A stretch of 64,000 bases of DNA from Sinomicrobium weinanense (GTDB lineage Bacteria > Bacteroidota > Bacteroidia > Flavobacteriales > Flavobacteriaceae): positions 310,001 through 374,000 of the forward strand of contig NZ_JAHKRR010000004.1 in the NCBI RefSeq assembly GCF_018863395.1, in the 5' to 3' direction. The notes beneath the pieces are model-generated. The model was not told the DNA's origin, made no database searches, and saw only the letters and a program-made list of their open reading frames with translations. This document shows positions 27,544-35,551 of the stretch, piece by piece. The first letter of the stretch is position 1. Each line of letters starts with the position of its first letter. The position numbers and the translations under genes were made by a program.

Positions 27544-28028
27544 TATTCGATCAGTTTTTTTGTGAGGTCTTCGAAAAGGGTCTCTACATTTTCTCCGGTC
27601 TTGGCACTGGAGAAATATTGGGCCAGGCTAAAGTGTTGCTTGTTCTCCCTGAGGTGGGCCCTGGTAACCAGGTCGCTTTTGTTGCCCACTACCAGCACGG
27701 GAACATCGTTGTAATTAGATCTGATGTGCTCCAGGTCGGCAGCCAGGTTCTCGTAGGTAGATTTTCTGGTCGTGTCAAAAACATAGATAAAACCATGCGA
27801 TCCCAGGAGGTAGGAAGAACGTGTCCTGGTAATATCTTCACTGCCCTCGATGTCCCAGATGATGAGGTTGATCTGGTTTTCCGGCAGTTTCACTTCTTTT
27901 TTTAATATGTGTACACCAATGGTGACTTTGTAATTATCTGAAAAAGTGTCCTCTACGAAACGTCGTACCAAAGAGGTTTTTCCTACGCCAAAATGCCCCA
28001 AAAGAACAATTTTTTTAGATGCGGTCAT
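27543..28028 (-). CDS. Ras/Rab-like small GTPase
   Basis: A compact 161-residue small GTPase, cytoplasmic. All G motifs are visible: G1 GHFGVGKTS (residues 11-19), G2 Thr36 in KVTIGVHI, G3 WDIEGSED (58-65), G4 NKSD (116-119) and G5 SAK (141-143). It resembles eukaryotic Rab and prokaryotic MglA/Rup-type GTPases rather than translation or ribosome GTPases. The residue equivalent to catalytic Gln61 of Ras is Ser63, so intrinsic hydrolysis may be weak. There is no C-terminal prenylation motif. The first 14 bases overlap the upstream roadblock-like gene and the stop overlaps the kinase start by one base, so it is the middle of a tightly coupled three-gene set. Confidence 0.92.
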   Translation of the reverse strand: MTASKKIVLLGHFGVGKTSLVRRFVEDTFSDNYKVTIGVHILKKEVKLPENQINLIIWDIEGSEDITRTRSSYLLGSHGFIYVFDTTRKSTYENLAADLEHIRSNYNDVPVLVVGNKSDLVTRAHLRENKQHFSLAQYFSSAKTGENVETLFEDLTKKLIE

Positions 28029-28842
28029 TATTAAAATAATAATTTAATTCGTTTACAATATCATTTTTGGTAATGTCAGGATTGTAGATTACTAAGCTCA
28101 GAAAGTTTTGGGAGAAATTAAAAATGATATCCTGCAATTTGTTTTTAATTGGGGTAGTGTATTGCCCTGAGATGACCACAGCTATGTAGTAGGAAACGAA
28201 ACTTTGTATGTGAATATTGTACAGTTCATATTCAATGAGCTCAAGATTTTGCCCTTTTTGCTGAAAGGCGTCTTCCACAAATGATTTAATGGCTGTGAGC
28301 ATTCCCGAGAACATTTCTTTGTCTATGGTTTCTGTTTTGGAGTAATTGCCCAGTAAGATGCCCGAGTTCTTTTCGATGACAAAAACCTGTTCTATGGTGG
28401 CATTTCCCAGTTCCGACAAAATGAGATCGTGTTCCTTGACTCCGGTGAACCAAGATTTGACCCGTCGTTTCCAGGATTTGGCCGAAAAGCTGTCTTCTAC
28501 CTGTTTGCTCACTCTCTCGGACAATAGTTTTATTTCCTGCCACACGTATTTCTTTATCATTTTACCCATAATGGGGTAAAGTGCTTCCACCACCTGGTCC
28601 TTGGAATTTTTGATCTCCGTTTTCAGGGTTTCTGTAATGGTAGGTCCGAGGGTTCTGGGGATCTCGTGGATAAACTCGTCGAGTTTGTGGTCTATGATGG
28701 GGTCTACCTTATCTGAGAGTTTCGAACGGGTATGGACCAGATTTTCCAGGGTCTCCATGCGTTTGACAATGGACTCTGCATACTCCCGGTCGTCTGTAAG
28801 GAGAATATCTTTCAGGATGTTTAACTTATCATTCTCGTTCAT
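28015..28842 (-). CDS. Helical protein with roadblock/MglB-like domain
   Basis: 275 residues with no signal peptide. Residues 1-125 are predicted helical and charged (NILKDILLTDDREYAESIVK, then a possible four-helix segment). Residues about 138-245 have the alternating pattern of a roadblock/LC7 or longin fold: SELGNATIEQVFVIEKNSGILLGNYS, a helix EMFSGMLTAIKSFVEDAF, and strands LELIEYELYNIHIQSFVSYYIAVVISG. Roadblock proteins such as MglB are the regulators (GAPs) of MglA-type GTPases. Overlap of 14 bases with the GTPase gene makes a GTPase-regulator role plausible. The fold call is from pattern only and no family name is certain. The 3' part is clearly AT-rich (17 G+C in the 60 bases 28081-28140). 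Confidence 0.6.
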   Translation of the reverse strand: MNENDKLNILKDILLTDDREYAESIVKRMETLENLVHTRSKLSDKVDPIIDHKLDEFIHEIPRTLGPTITETLKTEIKNSKDQVVEALYPIMGKMIKKYVWQEIKLLSERVSKQVEDSFSAKSWKRRVKSWFTGVKEHDLILSELGNATIEQVFVIEKNSGILLGNYSKTETIDKEMFSGMLTAIKSFVEDAFQQKGQNLELIEYELYNIHIQSFVSYYIAVVISGQYTTPIKNKLQDIIFNFSQNFLSLVIYNPDITKNDIVNELNYYFNNDRI

Positions 28843-28973
28843 TTCAAAGATAATTGCAGGCGCTACCTATTACTAAAAACATTTGTTTTACAGGAAACAG
28901 AAACAGGCCGATCCTGTCGGGACAGCCTTTTCTGGTTTGGTATGATAAATATCTTGTTAGTCTTGTTTGCCCT

Positions 28974-29330
28974 TTATTTGTCTTTGATCTTTTCTCCAAG
29001 TTGAATGAGGAGTTTTCCGAGAGTGGATTTGTCCACCTTGTCCTGGTCGAGTGTGTCGGCCTTCTCCTGGAGAGAATTCTCCAGTTCGGTGATCCTGATG
29101 TTAACGTCAGTCCCCAGGTTGTCAATGGTTTGCATGAGCTCTGTCCGGGTGTCTTCGATCAGGGCTTGCAGCTCTTTCTTTTTCTGTACGATATCTTTTT
29201 TAACAGACTCAAACTCAGTGTTGTATTCCTGTATGTTCTCACCGAATATGAGATTCTTTATCGCCTCTATTTTAGACAACGGGTCTGCGGGTGCACCGTT
29301 TGCCTCAGGTTGATTTTTTTCCTTAGCCAT
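28974..29330 (-). CDS. Coiled-coil protein, first gene of the GTPase operon
   Basis: 118 residues from the preferred ATG at 29330; a frame continues to 29387 but the extra 19 residues cross the promoter. The sequence is charged, with a low-complexity N-terminus (MAKEKNQPEANGAPADPLSK) and a long coiled coil at about residues 35-100 (FESVKKDIVQKKKELQALIEDTRTEL, NIRITELENSLQEKADTLDQ). It is a cytoplasmic protein of unknown function. The roadblock-like gene follows after 131 bases; the shared direction and adjacency suggest a scaffold or adaptor in the same system, as inference. Confidence 0.7.
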   Translation of the reverse strand: MAKEKNQPEANGAPADPLSKIEAIKNLIFGENIQEYNTEFESVKKDIVQKKKELQALIEDTRTELMQTIDNLGTDVNIRITELENSLQEKADTLDQDKVDKSTLGKLLIQLGEKIKDK

Positions 29331-29353
29331 GGTTGTACAGTATGAATTTGGAA

Positions 29354-29361
29354 CAAAGGTA
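29354..29361 (-). promoter_or_regulatory. -7 promoter box (TACCTTTG) of the GTPase operon
   Basis: On the minus strand TACCTTTG matches TAnnTTTG and lies 23 bases before the start of the coiled-coil gene. A TTTG at 29388-29385 could be the -33 box, with a spacer of 23 bases, at the long end. It separates this operon from fbp just upstream. Confidence 0.55.
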
Positions 29362-29393
29362 ACAAAAATCGGGTAAAAATGGTGCAAATACCT

Positions 29394-30401
29394 TTAACTG
29401 GGGGACTTAAGCATAAAGCCCTCTGCTTTTTCCACCATTTTTTTACTGCCACAGAAAAAAGGAGTCCGCTGATGGAGTTCCGTAGGCTGGATGTCCAGGA
29501 TAGGCCGGAAGCCGTCGCTGGCCTTCCCGTTGGCCTGTTCGGCGATATAGGCCATGGGATTACATTCGTAGAGCAGGCGCAGTTTTCCATTCTCTGTTTT
29601 GTTACTTTTCGGATATATATAAATTCCGCCCTTGATCATGTTCCGGTGAAAATCCGATACCAGAGAACCGATGTATCTCGAAGTGTAGGGACGGTCTCCT
29701 TCCTCTTCCTGGCAATATTTTATATAGTCTTTTACCCCTTGCGGAAAATGGGTGTAGTTTCCTTCGTTTACCGAATAGATCTTTCCGGTATCCGGATATC
29801 GCATATTGGGGTGCGACAGGTAGAAAGTTCCTATGGCGGGATTGAGCGTAAAGCCATTTACCCCGTGCCCGGTGGTATATACCAGCATGGTAGAAGTGCC
29901 ATATATAACATAACCGGCTGCCACCTGGTTTCTTCCCGGCTGGAGAAAATCTTCAAGGGTCACCGGAGTGCCGATAGGCGTTACCCTCCGGTAAATGGAA
30001 AATATGGTCCCTACCGAGACGTTGACATCAATGTTGCTGGAGCCGTCCAGGGGGTCTATCAGCACAACATATTTGTTCTGGTGTTTTTTGTCGAGACTGT
30101 TTATCGCAATAAAATCGTCTTCCTCTTCCGAGGCTATCCCGCATACAATTTCCCTGTTGGTCAGGGTCTGTATGAATTTTTCATTGGCCATGACATCGAG
30201 CTTCTGCTGGTCTTCGCCCTGTATGTTCGTATCGCCCGATGCTCCAATAATATCCACCAGGCCGGCCTTGTTTACTTCGTGGTTCACTACTTTGGCCGCA
30301 AGGCGTATGGCATTGATGAGTTTAGACAGCTCTCCGGAAGAGTATTTGAATGCTGCCTGGTTTTCAATGATAAATTCTCCAAGGGTCTTGTGCTTTCTCA
30401 T
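29394..30401 (-). CDS. fbp: Class 1 fructose-1,6-bisphosphatase
   Basis: Hydrolyses fructose-1,6-bisphosphate to fructose-6-phosphate in gluconeogenesis, with Mg2+ in the cytoplasm. About 335 residues from the preferred ATG at 30401 ([15 protein letters not shown]), as in homologues; an upstream in-frame ATG at 30440 would add 13 residues. Motifs: [18 protein letters not shown], the metal-binding SEEEDDF and [33 protein letters not shown]-type [22 protein letters not shown], and the substrate-binding [20 protein letters not shown]. It is transcribed by itself, upstream of the GTPase operon. Confidence 0.97.
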   Translation of the reverse strand: MRKHKTLGEFIIENQAAFKYSSGELSKLINAIRLAAKVVNHEVNKAGLVDIIGASGDTNIQGEDQQKLDVMANEKFIQTLTNREIVCGIASEEEDDFIAINSLDKKHQNKYVVLIDPLDGSSNIDVNVSVGTIFSIYRRVTPIGTPVTLEDFLQPGRNQVAAGYVIYGTSTMLVYTTGHGVNGFTLNPAIGTFYLSHPNMRYPDTGKIYSVNEGNYTHFPQGVKDYIKYCQEEEGDRPYTSRYIGSLVSDFHRNMIKGGIYIYPKSNKTENGKLRLLYECNPMAYIAEQANGKASDGFRPILDIQPTELHQRTPFFCGSKKMVEKAEGFMLKSPS

Positions 30402-30736
30402 GTGTGTTGATTTCAATGGAATGGTCCGCATGAGGACCAATGATGTTTAAATGGTATAGAATAAAATAAGGTAAGGTGTTGTTTATCTTCTGGAAGTCGA
30501 ATATCTTGCCCCCCGAGGGGATGTCTTTCGGTGTGTACACGTATTTTTTTGTACTCATGCCTCTTTTCCGGGATTCGTTTTTCGCAGTTTGACGGATGTC
30601 CGTATCAATGATGTTGTCCCGGTCACAAATATCGACAAAATTGTGAAACTAAAACGATTTCGGAAGGAATTTATTCCTGGTTAGAAAATACTTATATAAC
30701 TTTGTGTTACATTTAGAACAGTAAAAGATCAAAGCA
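30402..30736. other. Divergent intergenic region between fbp and GNAT
   Basis: 335 bases with the fbp promoter on the minus strand and the GNAT promoter on the plus strand (listed). A 64-codon open frame on the minus strand (30364-30558) overlaps the fbp start and has no recognisable features, so it is not called as a gene. Nothing else is visible. Confidence 0.5.
30697..30704 (+). promoter_or_regulatory. -7 promoter box (TAACTTTG) of the GNAT gene
   Basis: TAACTTTG is a full match to TAnnTTTG and ends 32 bases before the start codon at 30737. The -33 region has no clear TTTG. Confidence 0.55.
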
Positions 30737-31219
30737 ATGGTGCCATACATTATTAGAGACGCTACTAAAGCCGATATGCCAGGTGTCCTGGATCTTATCG
30801 AGGAGCTGGCGATTTTTGAGAAAGAACCGGATGCGGTGGAGATCACCGTGGAAGACCTTGAAAGGGATGGTTTCGGAGAAAAACCTGCTTTTCACTGTTT
30901 TGTGGCCGAAATGGAAGGACATATTGCAGGGATAGCCCTGGTGTATCCGCGTTATTCCACCTGGAAAGGGATCTCCCTGCACCTGGAGGATCTTGTGGTA
31001 TCCCGGAAATATCGGGGAGAAGGCCTGGGGAAAGCACTGCTTTCGGAAGTGATAAAATACGGCCATACCCTCGGGGTAAAGCGGGTTAACTGGGAAGTGC
31101 TGGACTGGAATGAACCGGCCATTAAGTTCTATGAACTCAACGGGGCCAATGTTATGCGCGAATGGAATGTAGTACATCTGGACGAACAAGGCATAGCAAA
31201 TTATATGGCTAAGCTGTAG
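30737..31219 (+). CDS. GNAT family N-acetyltransferase, diamine acetyltransferase-like
   Basis: 160 residues, the length of a single GNAT domain. The acetyl-CoA pyrophosphate-binding motif is RKYRGEGLGKALL (about residues 94-106), preceded by LEDLVVS. The N-terminal IRDATKADMPGVLDLIEELAIFEK and the C-terminal NWEVLDWNEPAIKFYELNGA are characteristic of the spermidine/spermine (SSAT) subgroup of GNATs, so a polyamine or thialysine substrate is likely; this is a family inference. It is monocistronic or leads to the aspartokinase gene 111 bases downstream. Confidence 0.9.
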   Translation: MVPYIIRDATKADMPGVLDLIEELAIFEKEPDAVEITVEDLERDGFGEKPAFHCFVAEMEGHIAGIALVYPRYSTWKGISLHLEDLVVSRKYRGEGLGKALLSEVIKYGHTLGVKRVNWEVLDWNEPAIKFYELNGANVMREWNVVHLDEQGIANYMAKL

Positions 31220-31240
31220 TGACACTAAAAGGAAATATGA

Positions 31241-31320
31241 AATTAAGACCTGGGACCACAAGACGTAAGATTTAAGACTCAAATAATCCTATGTCATATG
31301 TCTTGTAGTCTTAAGTCTAA
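31241..31320. repeat. Imperfect inverted repeat between GNAT and aspartokinase genes
   Basis: Left arm around 31241-31277 (TTAAGAC, ACAAGACGTA) faces a right arm around 31291-31318 (TATGTCTTGTAGTCTTAAG). Pairing is broken by a short insertion. It may act as a processing or termination element. Confidence 0.4.
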
Positions 31321-31330
31321 ATGATTTAAT

Positions 31331-32581
31331 ATGAAAATATTTAAGTTCGGAGGCGCATCGGTAAAAGATGCGGAAGGGGTGAAAAATGTGATTAAGGTTT
31401 TGGAGACGATCGGGTATGACAATACTCTCCTGGTCGTTTCCGCGATGGGAAAAACTACCAATGCCCTGGAAGAGGTCATAAAAAACTATTTCCACAACAC
31501 GGAAGAATTACAGAGTTCATTACAGGAAGTAAAAAAATACCACAATGAGATATTGCTGGAGCTTTTTGAAAAGGAAAGCCATCCCGTTTTCTGGAAAGTG
31601 GACGGCCTTTTTGCCGAACTCAGCTCTTTCCTGGGCAGGAACAAATCGCCCAATTACAGCTTTGTCTACGACCAGGTTATCGGGTTTGGAGAACTTATTT
31701 CCACCACGATCATAAGTCAGTACATGCTGGATACGGGTATCAAGAACACCTGGCTGGACGTCCGCAATTTTATAAAGACAGATGCCAATTACCGGGATGC
31801 CGGTGTAGACTGGGAGAACACGCAACAAAATATAAACGAAGGTGTAAATAAAAACCTGCTGAACATCACCCAGGGGTTTCTGGGCAGTGATCCCAACAAT
31901 TTTACTACGACCCTTGGCAGGGAAGGTTCGGACTATACCGCTGCTATTTTTGCGTATTGCCTCAATGCCGAAAGTGTTACCATATGGAAAGATGTTCCGG
32001 GGGTATTGAACGCGGACCCGAGATATTTTGAAAATGCCCACCTGCTCAACCAGATCTCCTACACAGAAGCCATAGAACTGGCTTTCTACGGAGCATCCGT
32101 GATCCACCCCAAGACGTTGCAGCCATTGCAGCGCAAGGAAATACCGCTGTATGTAAAATCTTTTGTGAACCCTACCGAAAAAGGGACCAGCGTAAGCAAG
32201 GGGCAGCACCTCGACCCGCAGGTGCCCTGTTTTATCGTAAAGAAAGACCAGGTGTTGATCTCCCTTTCTTCCCTCGATTTCTCCTTTATCGTAGAGGACA
32301 ATATCAGTGAAATATTTAAATTGTTGCACGATCACCGGATGAAGGTAGATGTCATTCAGAATTCTGCGATCAGTTTCTCCGTATGTGCAGACAACAAATT
32401 CAATAATCTCGAGGGATTGTTGAATATCCTCAAAGCCAAGTTCAAGGTAGAATGCGTGGAGGGAGTATCACTCTATACCGTACGGCACGCCACAACCGAA
32501 TCCCTGGAAGAACTGGAAAATGACAAGGAAATACTGTTAAAACAACGCCTGCAGAACACGGTGCAGTTGGTGGCCCGGTAG
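31331..32581 (+). CDS. lysC: Aspartate kinase (aspartokinase)
   Basis: Phosphorylates aspartate, the first step to lysine, threonine, methionine and diaminopimelate. 416 residues, a monofunctional enzyme. The N-terminal MKIFKFGGASVKDAEGVKNV is the nucleotide-binding signature (KFGG.S). The substrate-binding GREGSDYTAAIFAYCL (about residues 196-211) and VWKDVPGV-type IWKDVPGVLNADPRYF (about 218-233) follow. A C-terminal ACT-like region (about 300-400, SLSSLDFSFI, KVDVIQNSAISFSVCADN) would give feedback control by an amino acid. The symbol is by family; the subtype cannot be fixed. Confidence 0.93.
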   Translation: MKIFKFGGASVKDAEGVKNVIKVLETIGYDNTLLVVSAMGKTTNALEEVIKNYFHNTEELQSSLQEVKKYHNEILLELFEKESHPVFWKVDGLFAELSSFLGRNKSPNYSFVYDQVIGFGELISTTIISQYMLDTGIKNTWLDVRNFIKTDANYRDAGVDWENTQQNINEGVNKNLLNITQGFLGSDPNNFTTTLGREGSDYTAAIFAYCLNAESVTIWKDVPGVLNADPRYFENAHLLNQISYTEAIELAFYGASVIHPKTLQPLQRKEIPLYVKSFVNPTEKGTSVSKGQHLDPQVPCFIVKKDQVLISLSSLDFSFIVEDNISEIFKLLHDHRMKVDVIQNSAISFSVCADNKFNNLEGLLNILKAKFKVECVEGVSLYTVRHATTESLEELENDKEILLKQRLQNTVQLVAR

Positions 32582-32854
32582 TCGGTATGTTGGTATTTTG
32601 GGGATTGGTTATAGTCGGTGGGAGCTTATGGATAGCTACTCCTGGTAACTTATTGTTATTTATAGTGACTTGTAGTGCTGTACAGTTATTACTTTACAAG
32701 TCATAATAAATTTCCACTAATTTCCATTGGTATCCGGAAAGCTGCAGTAGTTACACCTACCGCCCACTAATGCACCTACCGAACACTGATTACCGAATAC
32801 CGAACACCGCCCCCGGGACATTTTTGTATATTTATCCGGTACAAAACCATATCT
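32582..32854. repeat. Intergenic region with decayed palindromic repeat
   Basis: Contains GGT-rich sequence (from 32583) and a complementary ACC-rich tract (32755-32812) with CCGAACAC at 32779-32786 and 32800-32807. Similar units lie at 25283-25314 on the opposite strand. A TATATTTA box for nagA is at 32828-32835. No gene is seen. Confidence 0.35.
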
Positions 32855-33955
32855 ATGCCAATAGCTTATACCAACGCCAGGATATTTACCGGCGATTCCA
32901 TGGAAACCGATAAAGTTGTCCTCGTCCGGGATGGTATCATTGAAGATGTTATTTCCGTTGCAGGTATTCCGGAGGAATATCACAGGGAAGACCTCGGAGG
33001 GATGTACCTGGCCCCTGCTTTTATAGACCTCCAGATCTATGGTGGTGAAGGGAAGCTGTTTTCCCAGGAGCTGAGCATGGCATCCCTGGAGGCTACCTAT
33101 GCGTATGGTCTGCGTGGCGGATGTACGCATTTTATGATTACGCTGGCTACCAATACCGTGGAAAAATTCCTGAAAAGCCTTGAGGTTGCAAAGCGGTATG
33201 TGGACGAAGGCGGAAAGGGACTTCTCGGTGTTCACCTGGAAGGGCCATATATAAACCCGGACAAACGCGGAGCACATTTGGCGGAATGTGTCAAGGTCCC
33301 GGAACCGGAAGAAATAGAACTTCTGTTGCAAAAGGGGGGTGATATCTTCAGGATGATGACCCTCGCTCCGGAACAGTGCAACGATGAGGTGTTGGACCTT
33401 TTACTGGAGCGCGGCATACTGGTTTCCGCAGGGCACAGCAATGCCACTTATGCCGAAGCCATGCACGGTTTTGACCGGGGCATCCCGGCTGCGACCCATT
33501 TGTTCAATGCCATGTCGCCCCTCCATCACCGGGCACCGGGTATGGTCGGTGCCGTATTCGATCATCCCTCGGCTATGGCGAGTATTGTTTGTGACGGCAT
33601 TCACGTGGACTATGCTGCTGTAAGGGCCGCAAAGAAGATAATGGGAGACCGCCTGTTCTTTATCACCGATGCTGTGACCGAAACTCCTGAAGGGGAATAT
33701 AAGCACATATTCGCCAATGACAGGTATACACTGCCTGATGCTACTTTATCCGGCTCAGCCTTGAACATGATGCAGTGTGTAAGAAATGGGGTGAAACACG
33801 CCCGTATTCCCCTGGAAGAGGCCCTTCGTATGGCATCGGCCTATCCTGCACAATTACTTAAAAACAATAAACTGGGCAAAATAGCAAGCGGGTATAAAGC
33901 CGATATGGTCATTTTTGATGACAGCCTGGAAGTTCACCAGACAATCGCCTCCTGA
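32855..33955 (+). CDS. nagA: N-acetylglucosamine-6-phosphate deacetylase
   Basis: Deacetylates GlcNAc-6-phosphate to glucosamine-6-phosphate in the cytoplasm. 366 residues, family length. Recognised by the amidohydrolase motifs HLEGPYINPDKRGAH (about residues 128-142), SAGHSNATYAEAM (about 190-202), ATHLFNAMSPLHHRAPG (about 212-228), VCDGIHVDY and the catalytic-Asp motif FITDAVTETPEG (about 269). It belongs functionally with anmK earlier in the window. A short TATATTTA-like sequence at 32828-32835 may be its -7 box. Confidence 0.95.
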   Translation: MPIAYTNARIFTGDSMETDKVVLVRDGIIEDVISVAGIPEEYHREDLGGMYLAPAFIDLQIYGGEGKLFSQELSMASLEATYAYGLRGGCTHFMITLATNTVEKFLKSLEVAKRYVDEGGKGLLGVHLEGPYINPDKRGAHLAECVKVPEPEEIELLLQKGGDIFRMMTLAPEQCNDEVLDLLLERGILVSAGHSNATYAEAMHGFDRGIPAATHLFNAMSPLHHRAPGMVGAVFDHPSAMASIVCDGIHVDYAAVRAAKKIMGDRLFFITDAVTETPEGEYKHIFANDRYTLPDATLSGSALNMMQCVRNGVKHARIPLEEALRMASAYPAQLLKNNKLGKIASGYKADMVIFDDSLEVHQTIAS

Positions 33956-34073
33956 CCTGAGATTTGATCTCCTGTTGCATAAATAATAGGAGAGGACAAA
34001 GTACGGTACCGTTCAATAGCATAGTTTGCTGAACGCAATGGTTTCTTCCCGCTATGTATTTTCCTTGGCGTGT

Positions 34074-34757
34074 TTATCGCAAGTATATATTGCCGTTAAT
34101 GGTCTTTAGTTTCAAGCTGTTGGTGGCCTGGTCGGTACTTCCGCTCATTTTATGGCCTACGACACGTTCTTCTGTTTCCAATTCGAGGTTTTCACGCGCA
34201 AAGACATTTCCGTGGATGGTTTCGAGGGTGAGGCTGGTATTCTTCATTTCAAGGTCGATCTCACCGTTTATGGTAGATAGGTTAAGCTGGCCGGAATAAT
34301 TTTCAATGCCAATATTCCCGTTGATCAGTTCTGCGGTAAAATTTCCTTCGATGATCTTCGATTGAAGGTCACCGTTGATACTGCTTATTTCAAATTGTGC
34401 ATTTTTAGGGATATTAATACTGTAAAAGGCCTTGTAATCTGTATTGAGGGTATTACAGTCGCATTCTGACCGGAACTTGTCAAAAATCCGTTCAGGCTTT
34501 GAATTAATATGGATAGTGTTAGTGGTCTCTTTCGTTTCCAGTTCATAGGCGTCAAGGTGCTTTCCTCCCCGGGTCATTATTTCTGCCTGGAGGGATACGG
34601 TGGGTTTGTCCCATGTATTGATAACAATGCTGTCTGCAAACTTCACTTCTATGTGAATGTGCTGACCTTTATAGGCAACCTCTTTCTGAACGGACCTCTG
34701 GGCCACGCTCATTTGTCCCAGCAGAATGGCAATGGAAAACAGGATGATTTTTTTCAT
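34074..34757 (-). CDS. Secreted DUF4097-like beta-helix protein
   Basis: 227 residues with a signal peptide (MKKIILFSIAILLGQMSVAQ). After about residue 110 the chain is a run of short beta-rungs with an SxNG/TxNG pattern (ISSINGDLQ, LINGNIGIENY, LSTINGEIDL, LETIHGNVF, LKTINGNIYLR), as in DUF4097/DUF2807 adhesin-like right-handed helices. Its function is unknown. It ends the sigma/anti-sigma operon and starts 18 bases after the similar gene upstream, so a role as a target or sensor of that sigma pathway is inferred. Confidence 0.8.
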   Translation of the reverse strand: MKKIILFSIAILLGQMSVAQRSVQKEVAYKGQHIHIEVKFADSIVINTWDKPTVSLQAEIMTRGGKHLDAYELETKETTNTIHINSKPERIFDKFRSECDCNTLNTDYKAFYSINIPKNAQFEISSINGDLQSKIIEGNFTAELINGNIGIENYSGQLNLSTINGEIDLEMKNTSLTLETIHGNVFARENLELETEERVVGHKMSGSTDQATNSLKLKTINGNIYLR

Positions 34758-34775
34758 GATATATTTTTTGATGGA

Positions 34776-35528
34776 TTATTTTTTTCGGAGGTAGATATTT
34801 CCCGTAGCTGAATTCAGGCGGATATGGACGCCGCCATTGTTGACAGATCCCGTTACTTTCTGGGAGGAAACAGGGCGGAGACCTTCTTTGTCCGGGATGT
34901 TAAGGTCAAAATTGGTGTAAATATTTCCCGTTGTTGAATTCAGGTTAAAATTTGCCGGGGTATCGGAGGGCAGGGAGACATCGATCTCCCCGGTAGAGGT
35001 TGAAATTGAGATCGGTGAATTCTGGTTGACCCTGTTGAATATCACTTCGACCTTACCGGTATTTGAATTTGCCGTGACAGGACCGGACACATCAGTTATG
35101 GTAATATTCCCCGTTACTTCGGTATCTGCTTCTATCTCGCCGGTAAACCCGGAGATGGTCATATCGTTGAGCCCGGCGCTGTGAACTGAAATATTTTGTG
35201 ATGCAGGAAGGTAAATTACGGCCTTGCCCTTGTCTTGTTTCCGGAGGTTTTTGACCATCAGCCTGTTGCCGTGTTGGGTTACCGAAAATCCTGTGCCGGT
35301 ATTGTCAACCCCATCGGCAACCAATCGCAGCCCCTTTGCTTTTTCGGGGATTTCAACCGGGGAGTCGGGCCTGATGACCATAGTGTTTTTACCATGTGAT
35401 TTGATAGTGATCTCGGCTTTGGATTCAATATCGATCCATTCCACCCCCTGGAGCGGAGCAGTGTATTCCTGGGCATTGACCCCAATGGAAAGGAGACAGG
35501 TTATGAAAAGGGTTTTTACGTATTTCAT
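34776..35528 (-). CDS. Secreted DUF4097-like beta-helix protein (second copy)
   Basis: 250 residues with a signal peptide (KTLFITCLLSIGVNAQ). The same repeating rung pattern is present (IADTEVTGNITITDVSG-type turns, NSNTGKVEVIF, ISTSTGEIDVSL, LNSTTGNIYTNF, LNSATGNIYLR). The C-terminal INGNIYLR of the neighbour and SATGNIYLR here match closely, so the two are probable paralogues. It lies 23 bases after the anti-sigma gene and 18 before the second copy. Confidence 0.8.
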   Translation of the reverse strand: MKYVKTLFITCLLSIGVNAQEYTAPLQGVEWIDIESKAEITIKSHGKNTMVIRPDSPVEIPEKAKGLRLVADGVDNTGTGFSVTQHGNRLMVKNLRKQDKGKAVIYLPASQNISVHSAGLNDMTISGFTGEIEADTEVTGNITITDVSGPVTANSNTGKVEVIFNRVNQNSPISISTSTGEIDVSLPSDTPANFNLNSTTGNIYTNFDLNIPDKEGLRPVSSQKVTGSVNNGGVHIRLNSATGNIYLRKK

Positions 35529-35551
35529 GATATTTGTGTTTTTTACTTTTA

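Noticed and set aside
26299-27714. Long plus-strand open frame (471 codons) opposite the hybrid kinase
   Set aside because: The minus strand carries clear kinase and receiver motifs with coupled starts; the plus frame shows none.
30364-30558. A 64-codon open frame upstream of and overlapping the fbp start
   Set aside because: No family recognised, overlaps the fbp start codon, no ribosome binding site visible; could be a leader peptide but there is no support.
33970-34050. Short hairpins after nagA (CTCCT/AGGAG, GTTCA/TGAAC)
   Set aside because: Stems of five bases with long loops and no T-run; too weak to call a terminator.
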